64,000 nt of DNA from contig NC_091255.1 in the NCBI RefSeq assembly GCF_042477335.2, positions 21,616,501 to 21,680,500 of the forward strand, in the 5' to 3' direction. A program made the translations under genes and the position numbers. Below are positions 19,840 through 30,152 of this stretch, piece after piece. Under the pieces are notes generated by a model, which was not told the DNA's origin, did not search any database, and was given only the letters and a program-made list of their open reading frames with translations. Positions within the stretch are counted from its first letter, which is position 1. Each line of letters opens with the position of its first letter. The stretch comes from Ovis canadensis (lineage: Eukaryota; Chordata; Mammalia; Artiodactyla; Bovidae).

Positions 19840-20111
19840 AATGCCAGCAGCTTCCTCCTGACCTGAAGGCATGGGTTGAGCTGCATGCTTCTTGATGGAC
19901 AGAAGGGACTGGAGTGGGGTATCCTGCCCTGGGGTTGCTGGAACTGCCGAGGGGCTCTGTGGTGGGCCTGGCTTGCAGGCAACATGGTTGAGTGCGGGTA
20001 GGGAAGTGCTCCCTTTTTCATCTTCCCTTCCTGCTGGCGGTCCTTTCTTGCTTCATGAAAGGCCCAGGCACCTCAGAGTCTGTGTAGATAAAGACCAGGA
20101 ACACTGAGGCA

Positions 20112-20443
20112 AGGGCTTCCTTGGTGGCTCCACAGTGAAGAACCTGCCTGCCAATACGGGAGACACAGGCTCGACCCCTAGTCTGGGGATATCCCACATG
20201 CCTCGGGGCAACTCAGCCCATGTGCCACAGCTACTGAGCCTGTGCCCTAGAGGCTGGGACCCGCAACTGCTGAAGCCTGTGCACCCTAGAGCCTGTGCTC
20301 CACACGAGAGAAGCCACCGCAATGAGAAACCCACCCACTGCGACTAGAGAGCCGGCCCTGCTCACGAAAACTAGAGAAAGTCCACGTGCAGGAGTGAAGA
20401 GCCAGCAGAGCCAAAATAAATTAACTAATTTTTTTTTTTAAGA
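20112..20443 (+). mobile_element. CHR-type SINE, full length (first of a pair)
   Basis: A complete CHR from GGGCTTCCTTGGTGGCTCC to an oligo-T/A tail near 20440. The left target copy GGAACACTGAGGCA lies at 20098-20111 and the right copy AGAACACTGAGGCA at 20444-20457, immediately before a second CHR. Confidence 0.9.
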
Positions 20444-20457
20444 AGAACACTGAGGCA

Positions 20458-20660
20458 GGGACTTCGCTGGTGGTCCAGTGGTTAGGAATCCAACTTCCAA
20501 GGCAGGCGATATGGGTTCAATCCCTGGTCAGGGAACAAAGATCCCACAAGCCTCGACTGCTGAGCCCAGTGCCTTGGAAGCCCACACCACAGCTGGAGAG
20601 CAGACATCCCATGACTAAGAACCAACGCAGCCACATAAATAAATATAAAAAAAGAAAGAA
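20458..20660 (+). mobile_element. CHR-type SINE (second of a pair)
   Basis: Head GGGACTTCGCTGGTGGTCCAG and box 'atgggttcaatccctggtc', with an A-rich tail at about 20632-20660. Bounded by AGAACACTGAGGCA (20444-20457) and AGAACGTTGAGGCA (20661-20674), the same target word used by the first element. Confidence 0.9.
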
Positions 20661-20674
20661 AGAACGTTGAGGCA

Positions 20675-21300
20675 GCCCTTTTCCAATGGAGCTCTGCTGG
20701 TGAAGCAGCCTTTACCCACCTTGCCTCCCCGAAGCCTCTGCTTCCCGCACTGATCACCGGGAGTGGGAGCAAGGCTCTTCATCACCAACACAGACAACAG
20801 CCTGATACAAATTGGCAGGCAAAGGAGGAAGCAGTCAATAGGGATTAGAAGGAAGGGCCTCCCCTGGCCTGGGGCCTCAGGCTCCCATTGATCAGCTTCT
20901 TAACCAAAGAAACCAGCTCGGCCAATGGCTACCAGGCGCCAGGAGGGGACCCAGTTCTGTCTCCTGCCTCACCTGGCCACAGATCCCTGAAGAGCTGAGG
21001 GCTCCCAAGTGGGCTGGGTCAAGAGGGGTCAGGAGAGCAAGAAGAGGTGAGGGAGCCCAGCTGGCATCACACTGCCCACCCCCACCCCCCAGCCAAGGGA
21101 GTTTTCTTGGTGTTGAGAAAATGGTCAGCAGTTTGTCACAGTCCACTGACTCCAAACAGCCCTCTGGAAATGCTGTTGAATTTAAATCCAAGCACACAGA
21201 TACCCACAAACATGCCCGTCACTCCTCCCACTCCTTTCTTAAACACAAACATAGTTATCTCGTGGCTGCACACACAGTGTGTGAATCCACTCAGTCTGGA
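20675..21300. other. Unique intergenic sequence
   Basis: No gene or repeat is recognised. 21180-21260 is A-rich with CACACAGA words. Confidence 0.4.
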
Positions 21301-21560
21301 AGCATTTATTGAGGAGAGCCACCACATGAGCCAGACACTGCAACTACAAACAGCTTCATGCTGTAAAGGAACATCTATTCTAAGAGGAGAGACAAACATG
21401 GAAAGAGGTCACAAAGGGCAGCAGAACAGGTGCAATTACAAGAGTACAAGCCATCTTCAAAGGAAAGAGGGATTCACTCTAGGGTCATGGAGAGCACTTC
21501 CTAGAGGAGGTGATGTCTCAGCAGGGTTTCTAAGGATGAACAGGAGTTTGCCAAGTAGAT
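21301..21560 (-). mobile_element. L2-like fragment
   Basis: 'agcatttattgaggagagcc' with 'cagacactgc', and later 'acttcctagaggaggtgatg' with 'ctaaggatgaacaggagttt', are typical L2/old-LINE words. Boundaries are uncertain. Confidence 0.4.
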
Positions 21561-21819
21561 AGAGTGATCAAAGTTTTCGTCTCATTGCCTGCCTGCTGCC
21601 AACATCTCTGACCATACAGAGATGTGTGTCTACCTTTTTGCTAACTCTACACTTTCTTCTATGAGTTTCTTTAACCCCTAACACTCTATGCTGAGGCAGT
21701 TGCCTGAGATGTTCTTGTCCTCCTTCCATTGACTACTTCCTGTTCAGCCTTCAAGACTTTTCTTAAAGAACTATGGATTCCTCAGAGAGAGCTACAGTCT
21801 CTTTCTACATGCTGCCATG

Positions 21820-21947
21820 GAATCTTTTGTCCCCTTCTCCTAACTCAACACACTTGTGTTTACTTGTTTGCTCCATGAAAGCAATGACTATGTGGTACCC
21901 ATTGCATCTAGGATAGTGCCTGACACATGTCAGGAGCTCAGTGCATG
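21820..21947 (-). mobile_element. L2-like 3' end beside the satellite
   Basis: 'tccatgaaagcaatgactat', 'cattgcatctaggatagtgc' and 'ctgacacatgtcaggagc' match the common old-LINE ending ('...agtgcctggcacatag...'). The TGGA array begins directly after it. Confidence 0.45.
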
Positions 21948-22884
21948 TGTGGGTGGATGAGCAGCTGAGTGGATGGATGGACAGATGGGTGGATGCATGG
22001 ATGGGTGAATGGATGGATGGATGGATGAGTGAGTGGATGAATGGATGGATGAATGAGTGGATGGATGAGTTAATGCATGGATGGATGGGTGAGTGGATGA
22101 ATGGATAAGATGAGTGGATGGATGGATGGATGGGTGGGTGAGTGAATGGATGAATGGGTGAATGGATAGATAGATGAGTGAGCGGATGGATGAGTGAATG
22201 CCTGGATGGATGGGTGAGTGGATGAATGGATAAGATGAGTGGATGGATAGATGGATGGGTGGGTGGGTGAATGGACGGATGGGTGAATGGATAGATGGAT
22301 GAGTGAGTGGATGGATGAGTGAATGCATGGATGGATGGATGAGCAGATGGATGGATAAGATGAGTGGATGGATGGATGGTTGGGTGGGTGGATAGATGAG
22401 TGGGTGGATGGATGGATGAATGGATGGATGAGTGGATGGATGGATAGATGGATGGGTGAGTGGATGGATGGATGGATGGATGGGTGAGTGGGTGGGTGGA
22501 TGGATGGATGGGTGGGTGGATGGATGGATGGGTGAGTGGATGGATGGATGGATGGATGGATGGATGGGTGGGTGGGTGGGTGGATGGATGGATGGGTGGG
22601 TGGGTGAGTGGATGGATGGATGGATGGATGGGTGGGTGGGTGGATGGATGGATGGGTGAGTGGGTGAGTGGATGGATGGATGGATGGATGGGTGGGTGGA
22701 TGGGTGGATGGATGGGTGGGTGGGTGGATGGATGGATGCGTGAGTGAGTGGATGGATGGATGATGGGTGGGTGGGTGAGTGGATGAATAGATGGATGGAT
22801 GGGTGGGTGTATGGATGGGTGTGTGGATATGTAGATGGATGGATGAGTGGATAGACAGACAGATGAATGGATGGACAAATAGTT
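21948..22884 (+). repeat. TGGA-type satellite with 125-bp higher-order unit
   Basis: About 937 bp is built of TGGA/TGGG/TGAG/TGAA tetramers. In the left half a longer unit is visible: AATGC(A/C)TGGATGGATGG recurs at 22072, 22197 and 22322, exactly 125 bp apart, and the word GGATAAGATGAG accompanies each copy. The right half (about 22440-22780) is purer. The 357-aa and 273-aa minus-strand frames rich in His, Pro, Ser and Ile are products of the repeat. Confidence 0.95.
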
Positions 22885-23087
22885 TGTTCAAGGAATTACA
22901 ACTACATGAGAATTTAGAACTTCAGAGGTGTGTAGAGCACAAGGGGATGATGGGAGAATTGTGGCAGATGACAGTGAAGAAGCTGGCAGGGGTGGGAGTG
23001 TGGCAGGCCTTGTGACCCATTTTGAGCACTCATGGCCTAAGGAATGAATTCTAGAACATGAACAGTACAAGATCTGTTTGGGAAGAT

Positions 23088-23235
23088 GTGGTCCTAACCT
23101 TCATTTTACAAGTGAGGAAGCTGAGGTCCACAGAAGTGGGAACTTGCTCCCAATCATCGGGAGGGTGAATCAATGGCTCCATAGGGATTATACTCCTGAG
23201 CTTGATCTCCTGGTCCAGGGCACACTCAGCCCCCT
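23088..23235 (-). mobile_element. MIR SINE remnant
   Basis: 'cattttacaagtgaggaagc', 'tgaggtccacagaagtgg' and 'gggattatactcctgagc' follow the MIR complement. Confidence 0.55.
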
Positions 23236-23910
23236 ACATCCCTGGAGGGATTAAGAGGTGATGAGTTCACCCTCACTGCTAAAGGACATTACTGAGTACA
23301 CACACATGAACACACAGCACCTGTACCCACCAGAGCAGGTGATTAACACCCAATCCAATCAAGCTGAACCCAAAAGGACAGATTCTTGGCCTGTGTAAGT
23401 GGGAAGGGCAGGCAGTGCTGCCTTTGGGTGCAGCTAGATTTAGGCACTTAAGCAATATCATCAGATCTCTCACCTCTGCTTCTCTCTACATGCCACCCAC
23501 ATTCTCTTGCCTCCTCCTGATGGCTTCCTCATGTTGGGTCAGGGACTGTGGGAAGGGATGGGTCATGTCCCATTAAGCTGGTATGGGAGAGGAAGGAATC
23601 TTGTCTCTCTGAGAATCTGTATTGAAAATGCCAGCGAAGTTTTCTGATGGTTCCAGTGCAGTCCAATCCCATGGTTGGAAGGATGGGGCACTATGATGGA
23701 GCAGGTCTGGATCTCATGTCTGTACTGGAGGCCAGGAGAGGGCATGGTCCAGGGACTGGCTGCTCATCAAGTGACATGGACAGGGGAGGGCGATACTCTA
23801 GAGGGAAGGGAGGCCGTTACCAGCAGAACAAGGAAGGGGTGCTGAGCAAGCTTGGCAGATGGCCACAGCAGTGCCCTCAGAGTTCTGGATAACCAGGGCT
23901 TATTAGAAAG
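23236..23910. other. Unique intergenic sequence
   Basis: Nothing recognised. An 81-aa plus frame at 23647-23892 has no domain. Confidence 0.4.
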
Positions 23911-23911
23911 A

Positions 23912-24085
23912 GTACTGAGAAATAATAATAATGGCAACAATAATGATAGCTCTTAAAGGATGTCATGCAAGTTACTCCGCACACTGTCTCACTTAATCTC
24001 ATTTAAGCCTGGAGTGAGAAGACCCAGGTTTGAGTGATAGTTCCACCATTTACCAGCCCCAGGCCTTGTCACTGAGCCCTTATGA
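23912..24085. mobile_element. Two MIR-like fragments, opposite orientation
   Basis: 23912-24005 reads as a decayed MIR complement ('gtctcacttaatctcattta'), and 24008-24085 as plus-strand MIR ('gaagacccaggtttgag', 'ccaccatttaccagcc'). Confidence 0.35.
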
Positions 24086-24405
24086 ACCTGGCACCCCATG
24101 GGGAAATGGGAAGAGTAGAGCCCATCTTCCTGGAGTCCTTGGGGGTTCTCTGTAAACCTCAAACATTGCGTCCACCAGGCAGGAAATGCTCACAGATTCC
24201 AGGTGGAGACGAGGAACAGGAGGTGATTTAGTGACCCAGAGGCGTTCAGGCCAGAGGAGTAGCAGGCTGGCTTCCAGGCTGATGTGGCAGGAAGACCAGG
24301 CCCTCCCAGGGCACAGGAAGCCCTATTCTGACCCTCTGGTCTGGCCAGTCTTCACTTGGGCGATGGGGGCGAAAAGAGGAGTTAATGGATTATAGGGCTG
24401 GGCAG
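24086..24405. other. Unique intergenic sequence
   Basis: No feature recognised. Confidence 0.4.
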
Positions 24406-24409
24406 GAAG

Positions 24410-24575
24410 AAGAGAGGATTTTTCATTTTAAAATGTTTGGAAATAATTCATATTTGCTTTGCAGGACGCCGTTGTGCGCTGTCAGCTCTGTAATAACTTC
24501 TAGGCCTTTATTTATTGTTTTGCCTTAATGATTTCGTGTTGCTCTGGTGTGGAGAATTCAGTGTCTTGTAACACA
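24410..24575. promoter_or_regulatory. Candidate conserved non-coding element
   Basis: AT-rich island with TTTTCATTTTAAAATG, GGAAATAATTCATATTTGC, TCTGTAATAACTTC and CCTTAATGATTTCG. It is repeat-free and followed by a GC-rich stretch. Inference only. Confidence 0.35.
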
Positions 24576-24714
24576 TAATGGCAGAGAAGGCCCAGTGGTG
24601 GCAGGGCCTGGAGGAGGAGGTCACGCTTCCCCACAGACTCTGCCTGTCCCCCTGGAGATGGCAGAGCCCAGAGCAGGAGGCAGTGGCCGTCCAGCCTGGT
24701 GTTAAGTTGCTTTA

Positions 24715-24848
24715 TCCTCCGGGGCCAATTCTCATGATGCCCGATGGAGCTGGCACTATTATCCCATTTTACAGAAGGAAAACTGAGCCTTGGAGCAATT
24801 ATAAGACTTGCCACCTAACTTATGTGGCCAAGCTAGGATTTAAACATA
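24715..24848 (-). mobile_element. MIR SINE remnant
   Basis: 'ctattatcccattttacaga', 'aggaaaactgagccttgg' and 'ggccaagctaggatttaaac' follow the MIR complement. The Bov-tA to its right interrupts it. Confidence 0.65.
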
Positions 24849-25047
24849 TTGTTGTTAAGTCCCTAAGTCATGTCCAACTCTTTGTGACTCTGTGGACGGT
24901 AGCTTGCCAGGCTCCTCTGTCCATAGAATTTCCCAGGCAAGAATACTGGAGTGGATTGTCATTTTCTCCTCCAGGGTGGCTTCCCGACCCAGGGATCGAA
25001 CCTGTCGCTTGCATTGCCAGGCGACCACTGAGCCACCAGGGAAGCCA
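24849..25047 (-). mobile_element. Bov-tA SINE
   Basis: Minus-strand Bov-tA with the head near 25047. GATTTAAA is present on both sides (about 24837 and 25049), consistent with a short target duplication in the MIR. Confidence 0.85.
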
Positions 25048-25094
25048 GATTTAAATGGAGGTCCATGGACATACTATCCACTCCAGCAATCTTG

Positions 25095-25322
25095 GGCTTC
25101 CCCTGTGGCTCAGTTGGTAAAGAATCTGCCTGCAGTGCGGGAGACCTGGGTTCGATCCCTGGGTTGGGAAGATCCCCTGCAGATCCCCTGCAGTCCATGG
25201 GGTCGCAAAGAGTCGGACACAACTGAGGGACTTTCACTTTCCATGGACAGAGGAGTCTGGCAGGCTACAATCTGCAGGATAGCAAAAGAGTCAGACACGA
25301 CTTAGCAACTAAATGACAACAA
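25095..25322 (+). mobile_element. Bov-tA SINE with internal rearrangement
   Basis: The head GGGCTTCCCCTGTGGCTCAG is intact. GATCCCCTGCA is tandemly repeated at about 25170-25192, and a segment ending 'gactttcacttt' is followed by a second BovB-type end ('ccatggacagaggagtctgg' to 'cgacttagcaac'). This looks like two elements fused or one rearranged. Confidence 0.75.
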
Positions 25323-25354
25323 CCGTCATACTCCAGCCTTCCATATATTGGTGG

Positions 25355-25625
25355 GTCTTCAACTTTGATATGTACAGGATCACCCGGGGAAAACCTTTAA
25401 AACAGCAACCCACTCCAGTATTCTTGCCTGGGAAAACCCATGGACAGAGGAGTCTGGCGGGCTACAGTCCACGGGGTCACAAAAAAGTCGGACATGACTT
25501 AGCGACTAAACAAGGGTCCACTGTAGAGACTGGGCTTTTGCATGTCTAGAATGGGGCCTGGGGATCGGCACTGAACAGGCTGCCCAGATGCATCACAGCC
25601 ACGTTTGGATACTCAACTGGTGGCT
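25355..25625 (+). mobile_element. MER5-like remnant, split by a Bov-A piece
   Basis: 'cttcaactttgatatgtaca' and 'ggatcacccgggg' on the left, and 'aatggggcctggggatcggc' and 'ccagatgcatcacagccacg' on the right, fit one MER5-type element interrupted at 25403-25513. Confidence 0.45.
25403..25513 (+). mobile_element. Bov-A fragment lacking its tRNA head
   Basis: It starts at 'aacccactccagtattcttg' and ends 'catgacttagcgactaaac'. The tRNA-derived 5' half is absent, so it is 5' truncated. Confidence 0.85.
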
Positions 25626-26829
25626 GAGGCCATGCTAGTCACACACTTGGACCCTGCCCCTCAAAACTTGCGGTCCCACAGTCGGCCATCTCCTCAAGGC
25701 CCATCTCTCTAACAAATGCTACTCCAGTCCTCCTGTCCTTCTCCAACCCGTCTGTGTCCCTGAGAGCAGGAACTCCCCATCAGACCTCTAGCCCCTTCAG
25801 GGAAGCCAGGAGAGGAAGGGGAGGGGAGGGAGGAGAGGCTTGCTTGGTTGCCATGGTGATTCTCCACCTCCCGGTCTGTGGGGGAGGCCCTTTCATTGTG
25901 AGCCTCCAGCCAAGGCCTGGAGGGAAGCAAGCTGTCCTGGGCAGGGAGGAGGCAGAGGGGAGGGAAGAGGACTCTAGTCACTGGGGAGGGGGGTGAGGAG
26001 AAGAAGGGGTGGGGATCAGGGTGGGGGACCCTGGGTCCGGGGCAGCTGGAGCAGAGAGCCAGCCCCTCCAGATGCTGGGGCCGCCAGCCTTCAGCCAGGG
26101 GGTAGGGAAGGATGTGTGCAGGAGCTGAGGCTGACAGGGCCTGATGCTTCTTGAGCCCAGAGCTGGCAGGAGACCCCGGGCAGGTGGCGGCAGAGATGTA
26201 GGGACAGACGAGACAGCCAGAGACTGGCACCGGGCAGAGTCAGGGCCCCTGGGCTGGGAAAGATCAGGGCTCCGAGGGCAAAGAGGAGCTATGGAAAAAT
26301 GAAACAAAGCAGTAGAACCCTTCCTAGACCCTGCGCGGCAGCCCAGTCCCACCCCTAGCCAGGCGGGAGCTGGCTCGGCGTGGGATCCCAGCCCGCTGGC
26401 CTGGGCTGCGCTGGGCTGGCAAAGCCGGATGGCACAGGCTGCCGCTGAGGCAGATGGAGCGAGGAGGGGGCCTGACCCCCGGCCCACCAGGGAACGGCTG
26501 GGATTGTCTGTTCTTTGGAGCCCTCCCGCTGCCCCCCACCCCCGGCCCCAAACCTCCCGCCTCTGGGAGCATGGCTGGGGAAACAAGAAAAAAAAAAAAA
26601 GCAACCTCTCCAAGCCAGCATCTCTGCCTCCTCCCGCTCGCTTTGGCTTTCTTTCCCTGCCAATAGCATGTACCGCCTACCCCAAGCCTGGCTCTGGCAA
26701 AGACCAGGACTCAGGGAGTGCGGTGTGAGTGTGGGGGCTGGGGGTGAAAGGAAGCCGAGGGGAGCAGGAGCGGCTGGTGGGAGCTGCCCCCATCCCCTGA
26801 AGCAGCACTCACTCGGCACCGGGCCCCAT
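25626..26829. other. Unique GC-rich intergenic sequence
   Basis: Several overlapping long frames on both strands (for example 25978-26613 minus and 26355-26819 minus) share no recognisable domain and are GC artefacts. An A-run sits at 26584-26600. Confidence 0.4.
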
Positions 26830-27235
26830 TAAGCCCTTCACGCAAATTGACTCACTTGGTCCTCCCAACAGTAATCAGTAGGCGCTCTTATTCTGAGCCC
26901 CAGTTTACAGATGAGACACGGAGGCAGAGGGGGTGGGATGACCTGTCCAAGGTCACAAGCTAGGAACTGGCAGAGTGAAAGTGTTAGTCGCGCAGTCGTG
27001 TCTGACTCTTTGAGACCCCATGTACGGCAGCTCGCCAGGCTCCTCTGTCCATGGGATTTTTGAGACAAGAATACTGGAGTGGGTTGCCATTTCCTCCTCC
27101 AGGGGTCTTCCAGAGCCAGGGATCAAACCCAGGTCTCCTACACTGCAAGCAGATTCTTTACCGCTGAGCCAGAGAAACCCATAGGAATTGGCAAAGGAAG
27201 GGTTCAAACCCAGGAAAGGTTCCAAGTTCATGCTT
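26830..27235 (-). mobile_element. MIR SINE remnant, split by a Bov-tA
   Basis: 'cagtttacagatgagacacgg', broken by one change, and 'cctgtccaaggtcacaagc' precede the inserted SINE. 'ggttcaaacccaggaaagg' resumes after it. Confidence 0.65.
26976..27182 (-). mobile_element. Bov-tA SINE nested in MIR
   Basis: Flanked by AGGAACTGGCAGAG (26962-26975) and AGGAATTGGCAAAG (27183-27196), a 14-bp target duplication with two changes. Confidence 0.85.
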
Positions 27236-27283
27236 CAAGCTCCCACACGCTACTGCCTTTCACTCCACCCTCACATTTTTAGT

Positions 27284-27395
27284 CTATTTCCTTTTTTTCG
27301 GCCTCATTGCTGCTCGTCATGTGGGATCTTAATTCCTTGAACAAAGATCAGAACTGTACCCCTAGCACTGGAAACACAGGGTCAAAGACAGGACC
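27284..27395 (-). mobile_element. Possible CHR-type fragment
   Basis: 'tcatgtgggatcttaattcc' with a following decayed tRNA-like segment resembles the CHR 5' half in minus orientation. Heavily diverged. Confidence 0.35.
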
Positions 27396-27534
27396 CCCAT
27401 GTGAGTCCAATCTTCCCATTTCGTTTTTCATCTTTTGCCCTATCTTTTCGCAATATTTCTCTAACCAGCCTTTATTCCTTCGTGTTCCATTCTACCTGGG
27501 GCCCCAGGCCAGTATCATCGCATGATTGACAGAG

Positions 27535-27680
27535 GCAAACACATCCATGTGTGGACACAGGGGCATGCACACAGACACCCACACGCGTGACTCCATATGC
27601 CCATGAACACGTATGTGCTCCCACTTTTACACAATTAGCCGGAGCATCATGTATCCACATACAGGCGCACAGGCCTGGTC
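27535..27680 (-). repeat. Short CA/AC-rich word cluster
   Basis: Repeated ACAC, ACACCCAC and CACGCGTG words without a fixed unit, similar to the block at 16.4 kb. Confidence 0.35.
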
Positions 27681-27714
27681 ACCCATTAATCCACGCTACA
27701 GGCCACACCCTGGG

Positions 27715-27965
27715 TAGATAGATCTTTGGTGTTCTCACCAACAGAGTGTTAACTGTGGCTAAATAATCCTCATCAATGGTCGAGCCAAAAAAATCTGTTT
27801 GGCTTTGCAATAAAGTGCTGCTTGGCATATGGGGTTTTTGGCAATTCATGTACCTTTCTTGGTTTAGCACGGGCTGATGTGGCCTGCATGTGTGCAGCTT
27901 GGCAGCCCTGGGTTCCAGCGTAATCAACCCCAGAGAACAAGCCAGATGCCAGGCCGTCAGCAAGA
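27715..27965. promoter_or_regulatory. Candidate conserved non-coding element
   Basis: Repeat-free, balanced composition. It contains GGCTAAATAATCCTCATC, TTTGCAATAAAGTGC, GGCAATTCATG and GCGTAATCAACC. It stands out between simple repeats and a MIR. Inference only. Confidence 0.35.
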
Positions 27966-27977
27966 CACCTACTAGAA

Positions 27978-28105
27978 GTTCTCACCAGTCCTCCCAGCAG
28001 CCCTGAGGCAGGTCCTGCCGTTCTTCTTTGGTAGGTGAGGACCTGGAGACTCAGCGAGTGGCTGTTCGCACACAGGGAGAAAGAGGACTCGAACCTGAGG
28101 TCAGC
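27978..28105 (-). mobile_element. MIR fragment
   Basis: 'cagcagccctgaggcaggtc', 'gtaggtgaggacctggag' and 'gaggactcgaacctgaggtc' follow the MIR complement. Confidence 0.5.
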
Positions 28106-28450
28106 CTGAGGGTCTGCAAAGCTTCAGTGGCTGCAGGTGGGTCAGTGAGCCAGACATGTGATTTCTCAGGCATGCCTCATCCGTCTGGAATGCGGCTGCC
28201 TCACCGTCTGGTCACGTCTGGGCCCCTTTTCTGCGGCCAGGCTGGTGGGCGTGGATGAGCGGCAGTGGGTTCAGGCTGAGCCACCCTCTAGAAGGTCCCT
28301 CACAGGCCGTGTGCAAGGAGATATGGAAAAGGCCTTCTGGTGACAGTGAAGACAATAATGACAGTCCAGACTGACATCACCCACTGCCTAGATTTAAGCA
28401 TGTCTGTTCCTCCAGCCTCTCTTACATACCTACTGTGTGCCTGGTATTTT
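28106..28450. other. Unique intergenic sequence
   Basis: No gene or firm repeat recognised. 28415-28453 has old-LINE-like 'tacctactgtgtgcctgg'. Confidence 0.4.
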
Positions 28451-28453
28451 ATT

Positions 28454-28672
28454 AGGATGGAGAAGCCTGGTGGGTTGCAGTCCATGGGGTCACTAAGGGT
28501 CGGACGCGACTGAGCGACTTCACTTTTACGCATTGGAGAAGGAAATGGCAACCCACTGCAGTGTTCTTGCCTGGAGAATCCCAGGGACGGGGGAGCCTGG
28601 TGGGCTGCCGTCTCTGGGGTCGCACAGAGTCAGACACGACTGAAGCGACTTAGCAGCAGCAGCAGCAGCAGA
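28454..28672 (+). mobile_element. Bov-A2 SINE, 5' truncated
   Basis: A partial first monomer and a complete second monomer ending in a (CAG) triplet run at about 28655-28672, the diagnostic Bov-A2 3' end. Confidence 0.9.
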
Positions 28673-29095
28673 GGACAATGCATCCAGAACTCTGCCTTCT
28701 TTCCAGTAGCTTAGGACCGTTTCCAGGGCTGGATATAGCTTTAAAATAAGTTTTAAAGAAACCTAATGCTGTAAGAGAGAAGCAGGAAAAAAAAAGTGAG
28801 AGATCACTTCCAGCTTGAGACATCAAGGCAGCCCTCCTGGAGAAGGAGGTGTGTGATGGACATTGAAGAGTAGGGGTTCATTCTTCAATGCCCAAGGGAG
28901 GAGAAGGGGGTTCTTGGTGTCCCAAGGAGCACAGTTCAAGGTGCAGGGGAGAGATTGGCAGGTGGGCATGGAAAGAGAAGGTAGCTCCATTTTTCTGGGG
29001 CAAATATGTGTAGGGAGTGGTGGAAGGTGGGGGTCAAAGAACAGATGATTCCAAGACCCAGGATAAGGAGTTTGGACTTTATGGACAACAGGGAC
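28673..29095. mobile_element. Old LINE-like (L2) sequence, weak
   Basis: 'gcagccctcctggagaagga', 'gataaggagtttggacttta' and 'tggacaacagggac' are words common in L2-derived DNA. The assignment is tentative. Confidence 0.35.
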
Positions 29096-29203
29096 TATTA
29101 AAGACTACTGGTCACATCACTAATTATTAGAGAAATGCAAACCAGAACCACAGTGAGTATCACCTCACACTGGTCAGAATAGTTATTATTAAAAAGAGCC
29201 TAC

Positions 29204-29330
29204 AGGACTTGCCTGGAAGATTCTGCACTTCCCCTGCAGAGGACCCGGGTTTGATCCCTGGTCACAGAAGTTCCGCATACTGCGTGGTGTGGCCAAAAAG
29301 CAAAGAAACAAAACATGTGGCCAAGAAACA
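29204..29330 (+). mobile_element. CHR-type SINE fragment inside L1
   Basis: 'aggacttgcctggaagattc' and 'cccgggtttgatccctggtc' with an A-rich end. It separates L1 'aaaaagagc' from 'aagtctacaag'. Confidence 0.75.
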
Positions 29331-29874
29331 AAGAAACAAGAAGTCTACAAGTAGCAAATTCTGGAGAGGGTGTGGAGCAAAGGGAGCCCTCCTACACTGT
29401 TGATAAGAATGTAAATTGGAGCAGCTGCTATTGAAAACAGGATGAAGAGTTCTCAAAAAACTAAAAATAAAATTGCCATATAATCCAGAAATCCCACTCC
29501 TGGGCATATATCTGGAGAAAATTATAATTCAAAAGATTTTTGCACTCCAATGTTCATAGCAGCAATATTGACAATTGTCCATCAACAGATGAATGGATAA
29601 AGTGTACACTGTGGAATAGTGCTCATCCATAAAAAAAAGGATGAAATAATGCCATCTGCAGTAACATGGATGGATCTAGAGATTTTCGCACTAAAGTGAA
29701 GTAAGTCAGAAAGACACAAATACCACACGATATCACTTATGTCAAACTTCGACACAGATGAACTTACTTGCAAAGCAGAAACAGACACACAGATGTAGAA
29801 AACAAACTTATGTTACCAAAGATGCAAGGAGGTGGAGGAAGGATAAATTAGGAGTTTGGGATTAGCAGACACAA

Positions 29875-30152
29875 ACTGCTGCTGCTACTGCTGCTAAGTC
29901 GCTTCAGTCGTGTCCAACCCTGTGCGACCCCATAGACAGCAGCCCACCAGGCTCCCCCGTCCCTGGGATTCTCCAGGCAAGAACACTGGAGTGGGTTGCC
30001 ATTTCCTTCAATGCATGAAAGTGAAAAGTGAAAGTGAAGTCGCTCAGTCATGTCTGACTCTTAGCGACCCCATGGACTGCAGCCTACCAGGCTCCTCCAT
30101 CCAGGGGATTCTCCAGGCAAGAGTACTGGAGTGGGGTGCCAATGCCTTCTCC
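29875..30152 (-). mobile_element. Bov-A2 dimeric SINE inside L1
   Basis: CTG triplets, two monomers and the linker ATGCATGAAAGTGAAAAGTG. L1 sequence ('acaacaagctcctcctatat') resumes to the right. Confidence 0.95.

Noticed and set aside
21805..22878. 357-aa minus-strand open frame rich in His, Pro, Ser, Thr and Ile
   Set aside because: It is the translation of the TGGA tetramer array. Overlapping frames in the same DNA are equally long, as expected for a 4-bp repeat without stops.
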